Assembly: GCF_030551755.1 (NCBI RefSeq)
Contig: NZ_JAUPEC010000014.1
Coordinates: forward strand, 49,928 to 113,927
DNA length: 64,000 bases
Reading direction: 5' to 3'
Origin: Pseudocolwellia sp. AS88
GTDB taxonomy: Bacteria; Pseudomonadota; Gammaproteobacteria; Enterobacterales; Alteromonadaceae
Both the position numbers and the translations under genes were made by a program. The notes below the pieces were generated by a model. The model saw only the letters and a list, made by a program, of their open reading frames with translations, had not been told where the DNA came from and did no database searches. The stretch's first letter is position 1. The number at the start of each line of letters is the position of its first letter. Below are positions 38,081 through 45,814 of this stretch, piece by piece.

Positions 38081-38112
38081 AAAGCCAATATTGTTGAAAT
38101 ATTGGCTTTGTT
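38081..38112 (+). terminator. Probable terminator after the transglycosylase-like gene
   Basis: Perfect 12-bp stem AAAGCCAATATT (38081-38092) and AATATTGGCTTT (38098-38109) with a 5-base loop followed by GTTTATT, a weak T tract. Confidence 0.65.
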
Positions 38113-38270
38113 TATTCTGCACATAAATTACTTACTGGCCGAATATTATTCAATAAATATTGATAAAAGTGTGTCAAATAAATAACAAAAAATAGTGTAA
38201 AAAAAACTTCATAAAATTGAAAAAATTGTTTGCAAATTTTGAAGGCAGGATTCTATTGGGCTAGCATTTG

Positions 38271-38361
38271 TTATCCACAGAAATTGTGGAGAATTCACTT
38301 AGTAAAATTAACCTGTGGATAAGTCTGTTATTAAAAAGTTCTATTACTTGTATTATCCACA
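38271..38361. promoter_or_regulatory. Cluster of DnaA boxes
   Basis: Three perfect consensus 9-mers: TTATCCACA at 38271-38279, the inverse TGTGGATAA at 38314-38322, and TTATCCACA at 38353-38361. A fourth, TGTGGAGAA at 38285-38293, has one mismatch and is in inverse orientation. Four boxes in 91 bases, between AT-rich flanks, would be a strong binding site for the initiator DnaA. It could be a titration or reactivation site (datA- or DARS-like), a regulatory site, or less likely a replication origin, because no dnaA, mnmG or other origin-typical genes are adjacent. Confidence 0.75.
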
Positions 38362-38768
38362 ATAAACAAGCTTTTCTTTAAAAATAAATTACTTAAGTAT
38401 TCTATTTTGAATGATTTATTTTTATAAATTACAGAAAAAATCAAACAAATATAATCAAAGTAAGGCTGATTAAATCTAATGTTAAGTGATGAATTAGAAC
38501 AAAAGTTTACATTTATAAAGAGCCGATTTAAGTCCGTATAAATACCATTAAATTAGAGTATAGATTAAGGATCTATTGAGCTAATAAAGGAAGCTTTCAG
38601 TTAACTTGGAGTGGATTTAAGATCTTCTTGCCTAAAAGGGGATTTCTCGTCAATTACTAGCCTATTACAAGTAAATTTAACGATGAAGCAAGAAAAAATA
38701 ACTGCTAGAGAGGAATCATTAAACCGAGCTCAGATTAGTTAGTTTAAAGTTACTACACAAAGAAGGAT

Positions 38769-38799
38769 CTTTGTTATGCAGAATGATTACATAACAAAG
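38769..38799. repeat. Perfect 10-bp inverted repeat
   Basis: CTTTGTTATG (38769-38778) and CATAACAAAG (38790-38799) separated by 11 bases. It overlaps a GATC site. It lies about 70 bases downstream of the yfjD stop codon but has no T tract toward that gene. The function is unknown. Confidence 0.5.
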
Positions 38800-38871
38800 A
38801 GTAAGGCTTTGGATGATTCATGGATTTTTATATTTGAGCTGAGTGTTTAATTGAAGAATAACTGTAGAGAG

Positions 38872-40167
38872 CTATTCTTCTTCTTCAGACTTAATATTGT
38901 AAAACTGAGGTAAAATACGGACAGTTTTTATCATGTTTTCACTTACATCAATAATCTCAATTGGGTAACCTGAAACACGTACACTCAGGTTCGCTTGAGG
39001 GATATCTTCTAAATGTTCAATAATCAAACCATTTAATGTTTTAGGGCCATCTGTGTCGAAGCTCCAAGACATTTCTTTATTGATATCTCTTATATTTGCG
39101 CTGCCATCTACAAGATAACTACCATCAGGCTGTAAAGTTACTTCTTCACTAGCTGCAGGTGTCATGGTTGTTGTAAAGTCACCTACAATTTCTTCAAGTA
39201 TATCTTCAAGAGTAACTAACCCCTGTATATCACCATATTCATCTACAACAAGTCCTAAGCGCTCTTTAGCATGCTGAAACTTTAATAGTTGTACATTAAG
39301 CGTTGTTCCTTCTGGGATAAAATATAACTCCCTTACGGCTCTTACAAGTGTGGCTTTAGTAAATTGATTTTTAGATAATAATTTAAGAGCGTCACGCATG
39401 TGAATGTAACCAACCACATCATCAATAGAGTCACGATACAAGAGTACTCGAGTGTGATTAGCCTGCGTTAAACGTTTTTGGATAACTTTCCAGTCGTCAT
39501 TTATATCGATCCCTTGTAATTCACTTCGCGGGATCATTATGTCTTCAACCGTTACTTTTTCTAAATCTAGAATACTTACAAGCATGTTTTGGTCACGCTT
39601 TGGTAGCATTGCTCCGGCTTCATTTACAACGGTTTTTAATTCTTCAGAACTTAGCGAGTGTTGCTCTCGTTCTTCATGGCTAACGCCAATTAACTTTAAA
39701 AGACCATTAGTGATTAGATTTAACATCACAACAAATGGAAATAATAATCTGAGTAATATATTTAAAATAATAGAACTAGGAAATGCTATTTTTTCTGGAT
39801 ATAAAGCAGCAAGAGTTTTAGGGGTTACTTCTGCAAAAATTAAAATAATAAGTGTTAGTGAAAATGTGGCAACGGCTAATCCTGTAACTTCATCATCAGG
39901 AAAAAGCCTTATACCTATGATAGTTGCAACAGAAGATGCTGCAATATTAACAAGGTTATTACCTATTAAGATTAGGCCTATTAATCTATCTGGGCGCGAT
40001 AATAGTTTACTAACGCGCTTTGCACCTTTATGTTTTTGCTTTTCTAAATGGCGTAATCGATATCTGTTAATAGACATCATGCCTGTTTCAGAACTTGAAA
40101 AATATGCAGAGAGAAGAACTAAGACACCTAATGTTATAAATAGTGCCTCTGTTGAGATATTGTCCAA
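38872..40167 (-). CDS. yfjD: CNNM/CorB-type membrane protein with CBS pair
   Basis: 431 residues. An N-terminal DUF21 (CNNM) membrane domain with four hydrophobic segments (about residues 1-175; SSSETGMMSINRYRLRHLEKQ, GNNLVNIAASSVAT, EVTPKTLAALYPEKIAF) is followed by a CBS pair (about 205-330; VTVEDIMIPRSELQGIDI and RLGLVVDEYGDIQGLVTLEDILEEIVGDF) and a C-terminal CorC_HlyC domain. The family is involved in magnesium export or homeostasis. It starts at TTG 40167 with AGGA upstream. Its position next to ypjD and ffh matches the arrangement I recall from Escherichia coli, supporting the symbol. Confidence 0.93.
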   Translation of the reverse strand: MDNISTEALFITLGVLVLLSAYFSSSETGMMSINRYRLRHLEKQKHKGAKRVSKLLSRPDRLIGLILIGNNLVNIAASSVATIIGIRLFPDDEVTGLAVATFSLTLIILIFAEVTPKTLAALYPEKIAFPSSIILNILLRLLFPFVVMLNLITNGLLKLIGVSHEEREQHSLSSEELKTVVNEAGAMLPKRDQNMLVSILDLEKVTVEDIMIPRSELQGIDINDDWKVIQKRLTQANHTRVLLYRDSIDDVVGYIHMRDALKLLSKNQFTKATLVRAVRELYFIPEGTTLNVQLLKFQHAKERLGLVVDEYGDIQGLVTLEDILEEIVGDFTTTMTPAASEEVTLQPDGSYLVDGSANIRDINKEMSWSFDTDGPKTLNGLIIEHLEDIPQANLSVRVSGYPIEIIDVSENMIKTVRILPQFYNIKSEEEE

Positions 40168-40259
40168 AAAGTGGATCCTATAAAAATTAAAAAATACGAG
40201 GTTTTACTTTAATACTTTTTGTTAAAGTATCTGTTTTATCGCCTCGCAGTTATATACGC

Positions 40260-41060
40260 TTATTGTAATATAAACTCTTTAACAAATCTGCTACCAAAAT
40301 AAGCTAATGTTAATAAAAATGTCGCTATATTAGTTAAAATAAGCACTTTATGACCACGCCAACCTAGTTTGAAATGTCCCCATAAAATCGTTATATAGAC
40401 AGCAAGTGCCATTACAGATAAAACAATTTTATGCCCATTTTGTACAGACAGAAAGTTTTCTAAGAAAACAAAGCCTATAAGTAAACTTAAACTTAAGCAA
40501 AAAGTTCCCATGGCTAATAAAGTAAACAGCTGACCTTCAACTTGCATCAAAGGTGGTAAGTGATTTACAGCCTGTAAGTTTTTATGTTTAAGTTTGTAGT
40601 TTATATAAGACACTTGAAAGGCATATAAAGTTGCAATAACAAGTATACAGTATGCAATTAATGAAAAACTGATATGGCTAACCATACTCAGTTGATCTGT
40701 AATTATTTGGTTTTTAGTGTTGTTGGGGATCAAAAATAAAATAAACTGCCAAAAAGCGGCAAAGCTATAAACGACAGGTAATAGCAAGTTCACTTTAAAT
40801 TTAATTGCTATGGCTGATACGGTAAGCGAAATAATCAGGCTGACCAAGGAAATAACGTTAGGCAAGCTAAAGTTAATGGTATCACTATTAAAAAGCAGCT
40901 GAGTAGTACTGACTGAATGTGCAACTATAGCAATACAGCCTAAGCACAATACTAAAATTATATTGGGCCCTTTATCTGTAAAGAGGGTGGTTATCGTGAT
41001 AAAAGCAGCTAATAAATAACTTATAGATGCCACTATTGATAGAATGTCCGGTAAACTCAC
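40260..41060 (-). CDS. ypjD: CcsA/ResC-like inner-membrane protein YpjD
   Basis: 266 residues from GTG 41060, which is preceded by GGAG at 6 bases; another GTG at 41072 adds four residues. About eight membrane segments. The cytochrome-c-assembly (CcsA-like) core reads SHISFSLIAYCILVIATLYAFQ and SVMALAVYITILWGHFKLGWRGHK, with conserved His residues. In E. coli the homologue (also called CorE) is linked to divalent cation handling, not to cytochrome c. It is transcribed in the same direction as yfjD (92-base gap) and divergent from ffh. Confidence 0.88.
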   Translation of the reverse strand: MSLPDILSIVASISYLLAAFITITTLFTDKGPNIILVLCLGCIAIVAHSVSTTQLLFNSDTINFSLPNVISLVSLIISLTVSAIAIKFKVNLLLPVVYSFAAFWQFILFLIPNNTKNQIITDQLSMVSHISFSLIAYCILVIATLYAFQVSYINYKLKHKNLQAVNHLPPLMQVEGQLFTLLAMGTFCLSLSLLIGFVFLENFLSVQNGHKIVLSVMALAVYITILWGHFKLGWRGHKVLILTNIATFLLTLAYFGSRFVKEFILQ

Positions 41061-41638
41061 AAAGTGCTCCACACTTAATATAGAACTTTAATTTAAATAA
41101 GATCATACACATGATGATAGGATCTTTAGATCCTGAAGCTTCGATTCTATCAGATTGATTTTGCTACGCCATAATTAATCATTAAATAGGGGGGAAATTA
41201 AATCCATTTTAACTATACAGATTTATTCTTTTTGTCTGATTGTTTTAAATGAAAATATTTTACAAGAAATATTATTTGATTTTCTATCTGAGTTTTTTCT
41301 TGTAAAGTTAATTTAAATCAATGCTTTATTGTGTTTTTGTTTTGTTTTTCCTTATGAAGGATTCATTCGTTTTAATTGAACTAAAGTGTTTTGAATGAGC
41401 ATTTTTTTATTTAAGATAATTGAAATAAAAACATAGAATTTTACAGTTTTAATGATTCATTTTTTGTTTTAAGGTGTTGTGGCCTTTCATATCAATATTC
41501 AACTGAGTTTATGTAAGTAACTTGACCATAAAAAATGCTCGATTTGTGTTCTGTAAAGGATTGCCTAAGCTAGCATCTTGAAGTGGTTTGGGTATAATAC
41601 AAAGTAATTTGTGATATTCGTAATATATAGAGCTCTCC
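41061..41638. other. Divergent intergenic region upstream of ffh
   Basis: About 575 bases, very AT-rich. A consensus -10 hexamer TATAAT is at 41593-41598, 41 bases before the ffh ATG, without a good -35 at the standard distance. No gene, repeat or terminator was seen. Confidence 0.5.
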
Positions 41639-43024
41639 ATGTTTGAAAATCTTTCCGATAGATTAACTAAATCACTAAAAAATATCAGTGGTCGCGGTCG
41701 TTTAACAGACGACAACATTAAAGATACCTTGCGTGAAGTTCGCATGGCATTACTTGAAGCCGATGTTGCACTTCCTGTTATTAAAGAATTTATTAATAAA
41801 GTAAAAGAACGAGCTGTAGGGCAAGATGTATCTAAAAGCCTAACGCCCGGCCAAGTATTTGTAAAAATTGTTCAATCTGAACTTGAACAAGCCATGGGTG
41901 AAGTAAATGAAGGACTCGACCTAAAGGCGGTTCCTCCTGCGGTTGTACTAATGGCTGGTTTACAAGGTGCGGGTAAAACAACTTCTGTTGCCAAATTAGC
42001 TAAGTTTTTAACAGAGCGTGAAAAGAAAAAAGTACTTGTAGTAAGTGCTGATGTTTATCGTCCTGCTGCTATTAAACAACTTGAAACTTTAGCTACTGAA
42101 ATTAACGTAGAATTCTTCCCGAGTGATATTTCTCAAAAGCCTATTGATATAGGTAATGCAGCAATAGCCCATGCAAAACTTAACTTCTTTGATGTAGTTA
42201 TTGTAGATACCGCTGGTCGCTTACATGTTGACGAAAGCATGATGGCAGAAATTCAAGCACTTCATGCAGCTATTAACCCAGTAGAAACATTATTTACGGT
42301 TGATGCTATGACCGGGCAAGATGCAGCAAACACTGCAAAAGCCTTTGGTGATGCTTTACCATTAACCGGTGTTATTTTAACAAAAACTGATGGTGATGCG
42401 CGCGGTGGTGCTGCTTTATCTATTCGTCATATTACCGGTAAACCAATTAAATTTATGGGTGTTGGTGAAAAAACTGATGCCTTAGAACCTTTCCATCCTG
42501 ACCGTATTGCCTCACGTATATTAGGCATGGGCGATGTTTTATCACTGATTGAAGAAGTAGAGCAAAAGGTTGATAGAAAACAAGCTGAAAAACTTGCTAA
42601 AAAAGTTAAGTCGGGTAAAGGATTCGATTTAGAAGACTTTCGCGATCAACTTAAGCAAATGCAAAATATGGGTGGCATGATGGGCTTGATGGATAAATTA
42701 CCGGGAATGGGTAATATGTCTGAGCAAGTAAAAGGTCAAATGGATGACAAAATCACTATTCGTATGGAAGCTATGATTAATTCAATGACACCAGGTGAAC
42801 GCCAACGTCCAGAAATTATTAAAGGCTCTCGTAAGCGTCGTATTGCGTTAGGTTCTGGTACACAGATACAAGATGTGAATAAATTACTTAAACAATTCAC
42901 TCAAATGCAAAAAATGATGAAAAAAATGTCAGGCAAAGGTGGCATGCAAAAAATGATGCGTAGCATGAAAGGTATGATGCCTCCTGGCGGTGGCGGTATG
43001 GGTGGAATGTTCGGCGGTAGATAA
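41639..43024 (+). CDS. ffh: Signal recognition particle protein Ffh
   Basis: 461 residues. N domain (about 1-85), G domain with P-loop GLQGAGKTTSVAKLA (about residues 105-119), DTAGR and TKTDGDARGG motifs, then a Met-rich M domain (about 330-450) ending in a Gly/Met-rich tail. It binds 4.5S RNA and signal sequences emerging from ribosomes and targets them to FtsY. It starts with ATG 41639. It is followed by a clean terminator, so the usual downstream rpsP-rimM-trmD-rplS genes are not co-transcribed here. Confidence 0.97.
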   Translation: MFENLSDRLTKSLKNISGRGRLTDDNIKDTLREVRMALLEADVALPVIKEFINKVKERAVGQDVSKSLTPGQVFVKIVQSELEQAMGEVNEGLDLKAVPPAVVLMAGLQGAGKTTSVAKLAKFLTEREKKKVLVVSADVYRPAAIKQLETLATEINVEFFPSDISQKPIDIGNAAIAHAKLNFFDVVIVDTAGRLHVDESMMAEIQALHAAINPVETLFTVDAMTGQDAANTAKAFGDALPLTGVILTKTDGDARGGAALSIRHITGKPIKFMGVGEKTDALEPFHPDRIASRILGMGDVLSLIEEVEQKVDRKQAEKLAKKVKSGKGFDLEDFRDQLKQMQNMGGMMGLMDKLPGMGNMSEQVKGQMDDKITIRMEAMINSMTPGERQRPEIIKGSRKRRIALGSGTQIQDVNKLLKQFTQMQKMMKKMSGKGGMQKMMRSMKGMMPPGGGGMGGMFGGR

Positions 43025-43045
43025 TTGCAGCTCTGAACTCATATA

Positions 43046-43072
43046 AAAAAGGTAGCGAAAGCTACCTTTTTG
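43046..43072 (+). terminator. Terminator after ffh
   Basis: Stem AAAAAGGTAGC (43046-43056), GAAA tetraloop, GCTACCTTTTT (43061-43071). It is located 22 bases after the ffh stop. Confidence 0.92.
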
Positions 43073-43095
43073 CTTTCTAAATATTGAAACCTAAT

Positions 43096-43234
43096 TAACC
43101 TCAGACTGAAATATGCAAAGTTACTCAATAAGCTATTTTTAAGCCTAACATCGTTGCCTACATCCATTTAGGCAACGATGGCTGGTAGTTAAATATCAAT
43201 GTTAGGCATAATCGCTTATCTCGGATTTAGGTTA
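43096..43234. repeat. Candidate MITE-like element, copy 2, with nested palindromes
   Basis: A 139-base stretch with imperfect inverted ends TAACCTCAGACTGA (43096-43109) and TCGGATTTAGGTTA (43221-43234), 10 of 14 bases complementary. The right end resembles that of the element at 5026-5194. Inside are two overlapping palindromes: CATCGTTGCCTA (43149-43160) with TAGGCAACGATG (43169-43180), perfect over 12 bp; and GCCTAACAT (43143-43151) with ATGTTAGGC (43199-43207), perfect over 9 bp. The RNA could fold in alternative ways. It lies between the ffh terminator and the RelA/SpoT-like gene. Confidence 0.45.
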
Positions 43235-43310
43235 CTTAGCTAATTACTCAGTTTTGAACTATTCTTTTTAAATAATTTTTATTTAACTTTTGTCATTTGA
43301 GAGGGGATTA

Positions 43311-44360
43311 ATGCATATAAATCCTTGGCGTAGTGCCTCTGTTAGAGCTGCTTTGAATGGTTTATCTTTTATTGATGAAAAACGTATTCATATTCATAGC
43401 TTGCAAGAAGCTCATGATTTTATAGAAAGTTATGGCTTTGACCTTGATGATGCGGCCGATGTGGATGAATTAGAGGATTTACGTCAAGAGGCGATTAAAC
43501 TTATCCAAGAGGAGTTACTAACAAAGGATGAAGTTATTCCTGATGTACTATTAAAGCAGAAAGACATCAGACAATATTTGGTGAATGCTTCAGGTCATGG
43601 TGACAGATGTTTAGCGCCGTGGAGTGCTGCCATTTTACGTATTATTCATACGTTATCCCATAGCCATTCTTACTTAAATGACTTGTATCATTTACCTATT
43701 AGAGAGCAAATATTTAATCGTTTTAATAAGCATATTGTACGTAATAAACACGGTTGTTTTTTAGGGGATATTAAACTTGATGCGCTTAACTTCAGAGAAG
43801 CTAAATCTCGTCGTTCCGTGGCTTTAAAATTACTTCATAAAGTTGAAAATGTTGCAGCAGATATATTTGATTGGATAGGTATACGTTTTATTACTGAACA
43901 CAAAGCTGATGTTTTAGATGTACTCACTTATTTGCGACAAAAACATATTATTACCTATGCTAATCTAAAGCCTTCACGCTCAAGAAATAATTTAATTGAT
44001 TTAGCTTGGATTGATAAATGTTTAGCAAAAGGCATGTCGACTGATGAAATACGTATTGCTATGCAAACAACTCACTTGCCATCATCGGAGTTGTCTTCTC
44101 GAAATAATCAGGCCGAAAATGCATCTAATCCTTTTAGTGGTATTAATTATAAATCGGTTCAAATTACTTGCAGGCATCGTATTAAAATAAAACACGATAA
44201 TGGTGAGAAAATGTCGTTCTTTTTTCCATTCGAGATACAACTAATGGATCGTAAAAGTTATAGAAATACCAGAGAAGGGCTCGCCTCTCATAGTGAATAT
44301 AAAAAACGCCAAAAAGAAGCCATAAGACGCAGAGTACTGCCGTTTTTGTCTTTTAATTAA
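43311..44360 (+). CDS. Orphan protein with RelA/SpoT-like nucleotidyltransferase domain (TIGR04552-like)
   Basis: 349 residues from ATG 43311, which has GAGAGGGG 5 bases upstream; the frame is open for 7 codons before that. No signal peptide or membrane segment. Residues 1-150 are a mostly helical part I cannot assign. From 160 on, motifs follow the order of the (p)ppGpp synthetase domain: REAKSRRSVALKLLHK (162-177), then IFDWIGIRF with Asp187 (metal-ligand position), NYKSVQ with Tyr280 (guanine-stacking position) and FEIQLMD with Glu308 (catalytic Glu position), then REGLASHSEYKKR (321-333). The usual His after the Tyr motif is Gln, and the HD hydrolase and ACT domains are absent. I believe it belongs to the uncharacterised TIGR04552 family. 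A divergent alarmone-synthetase-like enzyme is the inference; a catalytically altered relative is possible. Confidence 0.7.
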   Translation: MHINPWRSASVRAALNGLSFIDEKRIHIHSLQEAHDFIESYGFDLDDAADVDELEDLRQEAIKLIQEELLTKDEVIPDVLLKQKDIRQYLVNASGHGDRCLAPWSAAILRIIHTLSHSHSYLNDLYHLPIREQIFNRFNKHIVRNKHGCFLGDIKLDALNFREAKSRRSVALKLLHKVENVAADIFDWIGIRFITEHKADVLDVLTYLRQKHIITYANLKPSRSRNNLIDLAWIDKCLAKGMSTDEIRIAMQTTHLPSSELSSRNNQAENASNPFSGINYKSVQITCRHRIKIKHDNGEKMSFFFPFEIQLMDRKSYRNTREGLASHSEYKKRQKEAIRRRVLPFLSFN

Positions 44361-44407
44361 GTATCCTCTATTTAGGCTAATAAATGTCACAACATTCAAT
44401 AAAAAGA

Positions 44408-44438
44408 AAAAGGCATAACGGTTAACGCTATGCCTTTT
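44408..44438. terminator. Bidirectional terminator between the RelA/SpoT-like gene and amt
   Basis: Stem AAAAGGCATA (44408-44417) and TATGCCTTTT (44429-44438) with an 11-base loop that itself contains GGTTAACG. A and T tracts serve both converging genes. Confidence 0.8.
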
Positions 44439-44465
44439 GGGTAATAATATTAATGTTTGTGAGAG

Positions 44466-45755
44466 TTAAAGGTTATAACCAGACTCGTCATGATCAACTA
44501 AGTCTAACCCGCTCTCTTCACCTTCCTCATCAACACGTAAACCGTTAGTCATCAAACCAACTAATTTAAGTAATACATAAGTGACTACGGCTGTGTAAAT
44601 AAGTGTTGAAACGATACCAACAGTTTGAACATAAACTTGTTCGCCCATTGTGTTAATACCATCGGCAAAACCAAAACCACTGAATACACCTAAACTTGTT
44701 GCTGACAAAATACCCGCTAAGAATGTACCTAAAATACCACCGACACCATGCACAGGGAAAACATCTAAAGAGTCATCTATACGAAGCTTTTGTTTGATAA
44801 ATACTGTTGAATAATAACAAACAATACCTGCTGAAATACCTATAATTAATGCACCTCCAGGTCCAACAAAGCCTGATGCTGGCGTAATAGTACCTAAACC
44901 CGCTACCATACCTGTAACAGCACCAATAACACTCGCTTTACCGAATTTTCTCCATTCAATAAAAGCCCAAGTTAATGTACCTGCAGCGGCAGAGATATGA
45001 GTTACTAACATCGCCATTGAAGCATCACCGTTAGCTGCTAGTGCACTACCACCGTTAAAACCAAACCAGCCTACCCATAACATACCAGCACCTGTTACTG
45101 TCATGGTTAAGTTATGTGGTAATAATGGAGCTGTACCAAAACCTCTACGTGGACCTAAAACCATAGCAGCAACTAAGGCAGCTGTACCTGCTGTAATATG
45201 TACAACAATACCACCTGCAAAATCATATACGCCCATTTCACTTAGCCAGCCACCGCCCCATACCCAATGAGTAACAGGTGTGTAAACAGCTAATAGCCAT
45301 AAACCACTAAAAATAAGTACTGCGGAAAATTTCATGCGTTCAGCGAACCCACCTATAATGAGCGCTGGAGTTATTACTGCAAAAGTCATTTGAAATAACA
45401 TAAATAAACTTTCAGGAATATCACCAGAGAGAGTTTCTTTCGTTATGCCTACCATGAATACTTTACTGAAATCACCAATAAAGCCATTGCCTTCACCAAA
45501 CGCAAGACTATAGCCAACAACTAGCCATAATATTGAAGATAAAGAACCAATTGCAAAACATTGCATAAGAATGGATAAAACATTTTTTTTACGAACGAGT
45601 CCGCCATAAAATAGTGCAAGACCCGGAAGCGTCATAAAAAGAACAAGGGCGGTGGAAGTTAATATCCACGCTGTGTTTGAACCACTAAGTTCGCCTTCAC
45701 TAGCAAAAGCTAAAGAAGGTAAACAGAGAAAAATTAAAGCAAGTAATTTACGCAT
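44466..45755 (-). CDS. amt: Ammonium transporter (Amt/Rh family)
   Basis: 429 residues. A cleaved signal peptide (about 1-18, LPSLAFA) is followed by eleven membrane segments. Family signatures are present: LVLFMTLPGLALFYGGLVRKKNVLS, TPVTHWVWGGGWL with the first conserved His region, DFAGGIVVHITAGTAALVAAMVLGPR, GAGMLWVGWFGFNGGSAL, and DVFPVHGVGGILGTFL carrying the second pore His. It conducts ammonium into the cell. A glnK (PII) gene, the usual partner, is not adjacent. An NtrC/sigma-54 type control region precedes it. Confidence 0.95.
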   Translation of the reverse strand: MRKLLALIFLCLPSLAFASEGELSGSNTAWILTSTALVLFMTLPGLALFYGGLVRKKNVLSILMQCFAIGSLSSILWLVVGYSLAFGEGNGFIGDFSKVFMVGITKETLSGDIPESLFMLFQMTFAVITPALIIGGFAERMKFSAVLIFSGLWLLAVYTPVTHWVWGGGWLSEMGVYDFAGGIVVHITAGTAALVAAMVLGPRRGFGTAPLLPHNLTMTVTGAGMLWVGWFGFNGGSALAANGDASMAMLVTHISAAAGTLTWAFIEWRKFGKASVIGAVTGMVAGLGTITPASGFVGPGGALIIGISAGIVCYYSTVFIKQKLRIDDSLDVFPVHGVGGILGTFLAGILSATSLGVFSGFGFADGINTMGEQVYVQTVGIVSTLIYTAVVTYVLLKLVGLMTNGLRVDEEGEESGLDLVDHDESGYNL

Positions 45756-45814
45756 AGATTTGTTCCTACAACTTTATGTTATTTGTAATGTTAAAATTAT
45801 TATTTTAGTTGGAC

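Larger units (their letters stand above)
38113..38871. other. Long gene-free region with DnaA boxes and AT-rich flanks
   Basis: About 760 bases with no credible coding frame, the longest non-coding stretch of the window. The left part holds A-rich runs around 38187-38240, then the DnaA-box cluster at 38271-38361, then another AT-rich block around 38361-38460. GATC-containing boxes AGGATCTATT (38567-38576), AAGATCTTCT (38619-38628) and AGGATCTTTG (38764-38773) lie further right, and a perfect 10-bp inverted repeat is at 38769-38799. Confidence 0.6.

Noticed and set aside
38271..38361. Interpretation of the DnaA cluster as the chromosomal origin oriC
   Set aside because: Not adopted as the main call: no dnaA, dnaN, mnmG, mioC or rpmH nearby, and GATC sites are not dense around the boxes. 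Genome-wide skew would be needed.
38775..38849. 24-codon frame starting in the inverted repeat upstream of the yfjD stop
   Set aside because: Too short and low-complexity, and its start lies inside the hairpin; no support as a gene.
39539..40183. 214-residue open frame on the plus strand
   Set aside because: Shadow of the yfjD membrane domain, which is clear on the minus strand.
42880..43020. Repetitive Gly/Met-rich sequence at the end of ffh
   Set aside because: It is the normal Met-rich M domain tail of Ffh, not a repeat element.
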